Shown: positions 5,283 to 5,573 of the stretch, piece after piece
Position numbering within the stretch: position 1 is the first letter of the stretch
How the letters are laid out: each line of letters starts with the position of its first letter
Assembly: GCA_947461015.1 (NCBI GenBank)
Contig: CANHIR010000127.1
Coordinates: 1-5,573 of the forward strand
DNA length: 5,573 nt
Direction: 5' to 3'
From: Bacteroidota bacterium
GTDB lineage: Bacteria > Bacteroidota > Bacteroidia > Chitinophagales > Chitinophagaceae
The notes under the pieces: generated by a model
What the model saw: only the letters and a program-made list of their open reading frames with translations
Databases searched by the model: none
What the model was told of the DNA's origin: nothing
Position numbers and translations under genes: made by a program

Positions 5283-5486
5283 ATGTCACAAGATTTACAT
5301 CAGCCCGAAGTTTCTAAGGATATTAACTCAAATTGGGTTACTTCTTCTAGATTCCTATTCTACGTATCTGTTTTTGCTATATTGTCTTTGGTGCTTGGAA
5401 ACTGCTCAAAGTTATTTAGCAGTGGCTTTAAGAAGCCTACCGTTGAAGTGCAGTCAAGCTCTCAATACAAGCCAGAATATAAATAG
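5283..5486 (+). CDS. Small single-span membrane protein, unknown function
   Basis: A 67-residue protein I cannot assign to a family. Residues 1-23 are polar, and about 24-40 (FLFYVSVFAILSLVLGN) form one hydrophobic span. The rest is a basic, Ser/Lys/Pro-rich tail (KKPTVEVQSSSQYKPEYK). C41 follows the span, but the preceding residues (LGN) do not fit a lipobox and the hydrophobic stretch starts too far from the N terminus for a lipoprotein signal, so a plain membrane anchor is more likely. The gene has its own -7 element, an ATG start and a separate position between the glycosyltransferase and a tRNA, and no competing frame is evident. These support a real gene, but the short length leaves some doubt. 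Confidence 0.6.
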   Translation: MSQDLHQPEVSKDINSNWVTSSRFLFYVSVFAILSLVLGNCSKLFSSGFKKPTVEVQSSSQYKPEYK

Positions 5487-5493
5487 AAAAAAT

Positions 5494-5524
5494 TTTGTTG
5501 GTGTGCGCTGAATCCTTATTTTTG
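5494..5524 (+). promoter_or_regulatory. Complete Bacteroidota-type promoter driving the downstream tRNA
   Basis: TTTG (5494-5497) is followed after 19 bp by TATTTTTG (5517-5524). This matches the two-part consensus TTTG or TTG, 17-23 bp, TAnnTTTG used by the Bacteroidota primary sigma factor. The tRNA begins 26 bp further on, leaving a short 5' leader for RNase P removal. It is the best promoter in the window. Confidence 0.8.
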
Positions 5525-5550
5525 CACTCCTAAAAATAGTTCTTACAAAA

Positions 5551-5573
5551 GCGAAAGTAGCTCATTTGGTAGA
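5551..5573 (+). tRNA. tRNA, 5' part only (probably tRNA-Gly)
   Basis: The last 23 bases read as a tRNA 5' end: acceptor strand GCGAAAG (5551-5557), TA, D-stem GCTC (5560-5563), a D-loop containing the conserved GG (ATTTGGTA), and the first bases of the returning D-stem (GA). The window ends before the anticodon. The opening resembles tRNA-Gly of Bacteroidota as I remember it, but the amino acid cannot be read from what is present. Confidence 0.85.

Noticed and set aside
5400..5406. Lipoprotein signal ending at C41 of the 67-residue protein
   Set aside because: The residues before the cysteine are LGN, which breaks the lipobox, and the hydrophobic span begins only at residue 24.

Overview
The window looks like chromosomal DNA from a low-GC member of the Bacteroidota, possibly a Chitinophagaceae-like lineage; the phylum call is firmer than the family call. 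Four observations support this. Neither tRNA shows Proteobacteria-like features, and the complete one lacks an encoded CCA. Several genes are preceded by the Bacteroidota -7 element TAnnTTTG. Start codons sit behind A/T-rich leaders without a Shine-Dalgarno sequence. The encoded proteins also fit the phylum.

Layout, left to right. A complete tRNA-Cys(GCA) (3-73) ends at a strong intrinsic terminator (80-112). Next comes about 300 bases without a gene (113-418). Most of this gap is a cluster of imperfect hairpins, several built from Watson-Crick pairs broken by tandem G-A/A-G pairs and capped by a GAA triloop, plus a 23-bp direct repeat in two copies. A rightward promoter element leads into an exported FAD-dependent oxidoreductase (419-2302) with an SLH-like C-terminal extension. 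A small four-helix membrane protein (2335-2718) follows. A bidirectional terminator (2721-2759) separates these from the leftward ornithine aminotransferase gene rocD (2761-3996). A 190-220 bp divergent intergenic region holds a near-perfect hairpin and weak promoter candidates. A family 2 glycosyltransferase that must use a non-ATG start (4217-5230, TTG), a 67-residue single-span membrane protein (5283-5486), and a clear promoter driving a tRNA cut by the window edge (5551-5573, probably tRNA-Gly) complete the window.

The genes do not form one pathway. RocD handles arginine/ornithine catabolism or proline supply, the glycosyltransferase probably makes a surface polysaccharide, and the oxidoreductase acts outside the cytoplasm on an unknown substrate. 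This is ordinary housekeeping and accessory chromosome. I see no mobile-element gene, no CRISPR array and no defence or toxin system. The most unusual part is the non-coding hairpin cluster at 104-380, which resembles a dispersed, structure-forming repeat family and deserves a genome-wide search.
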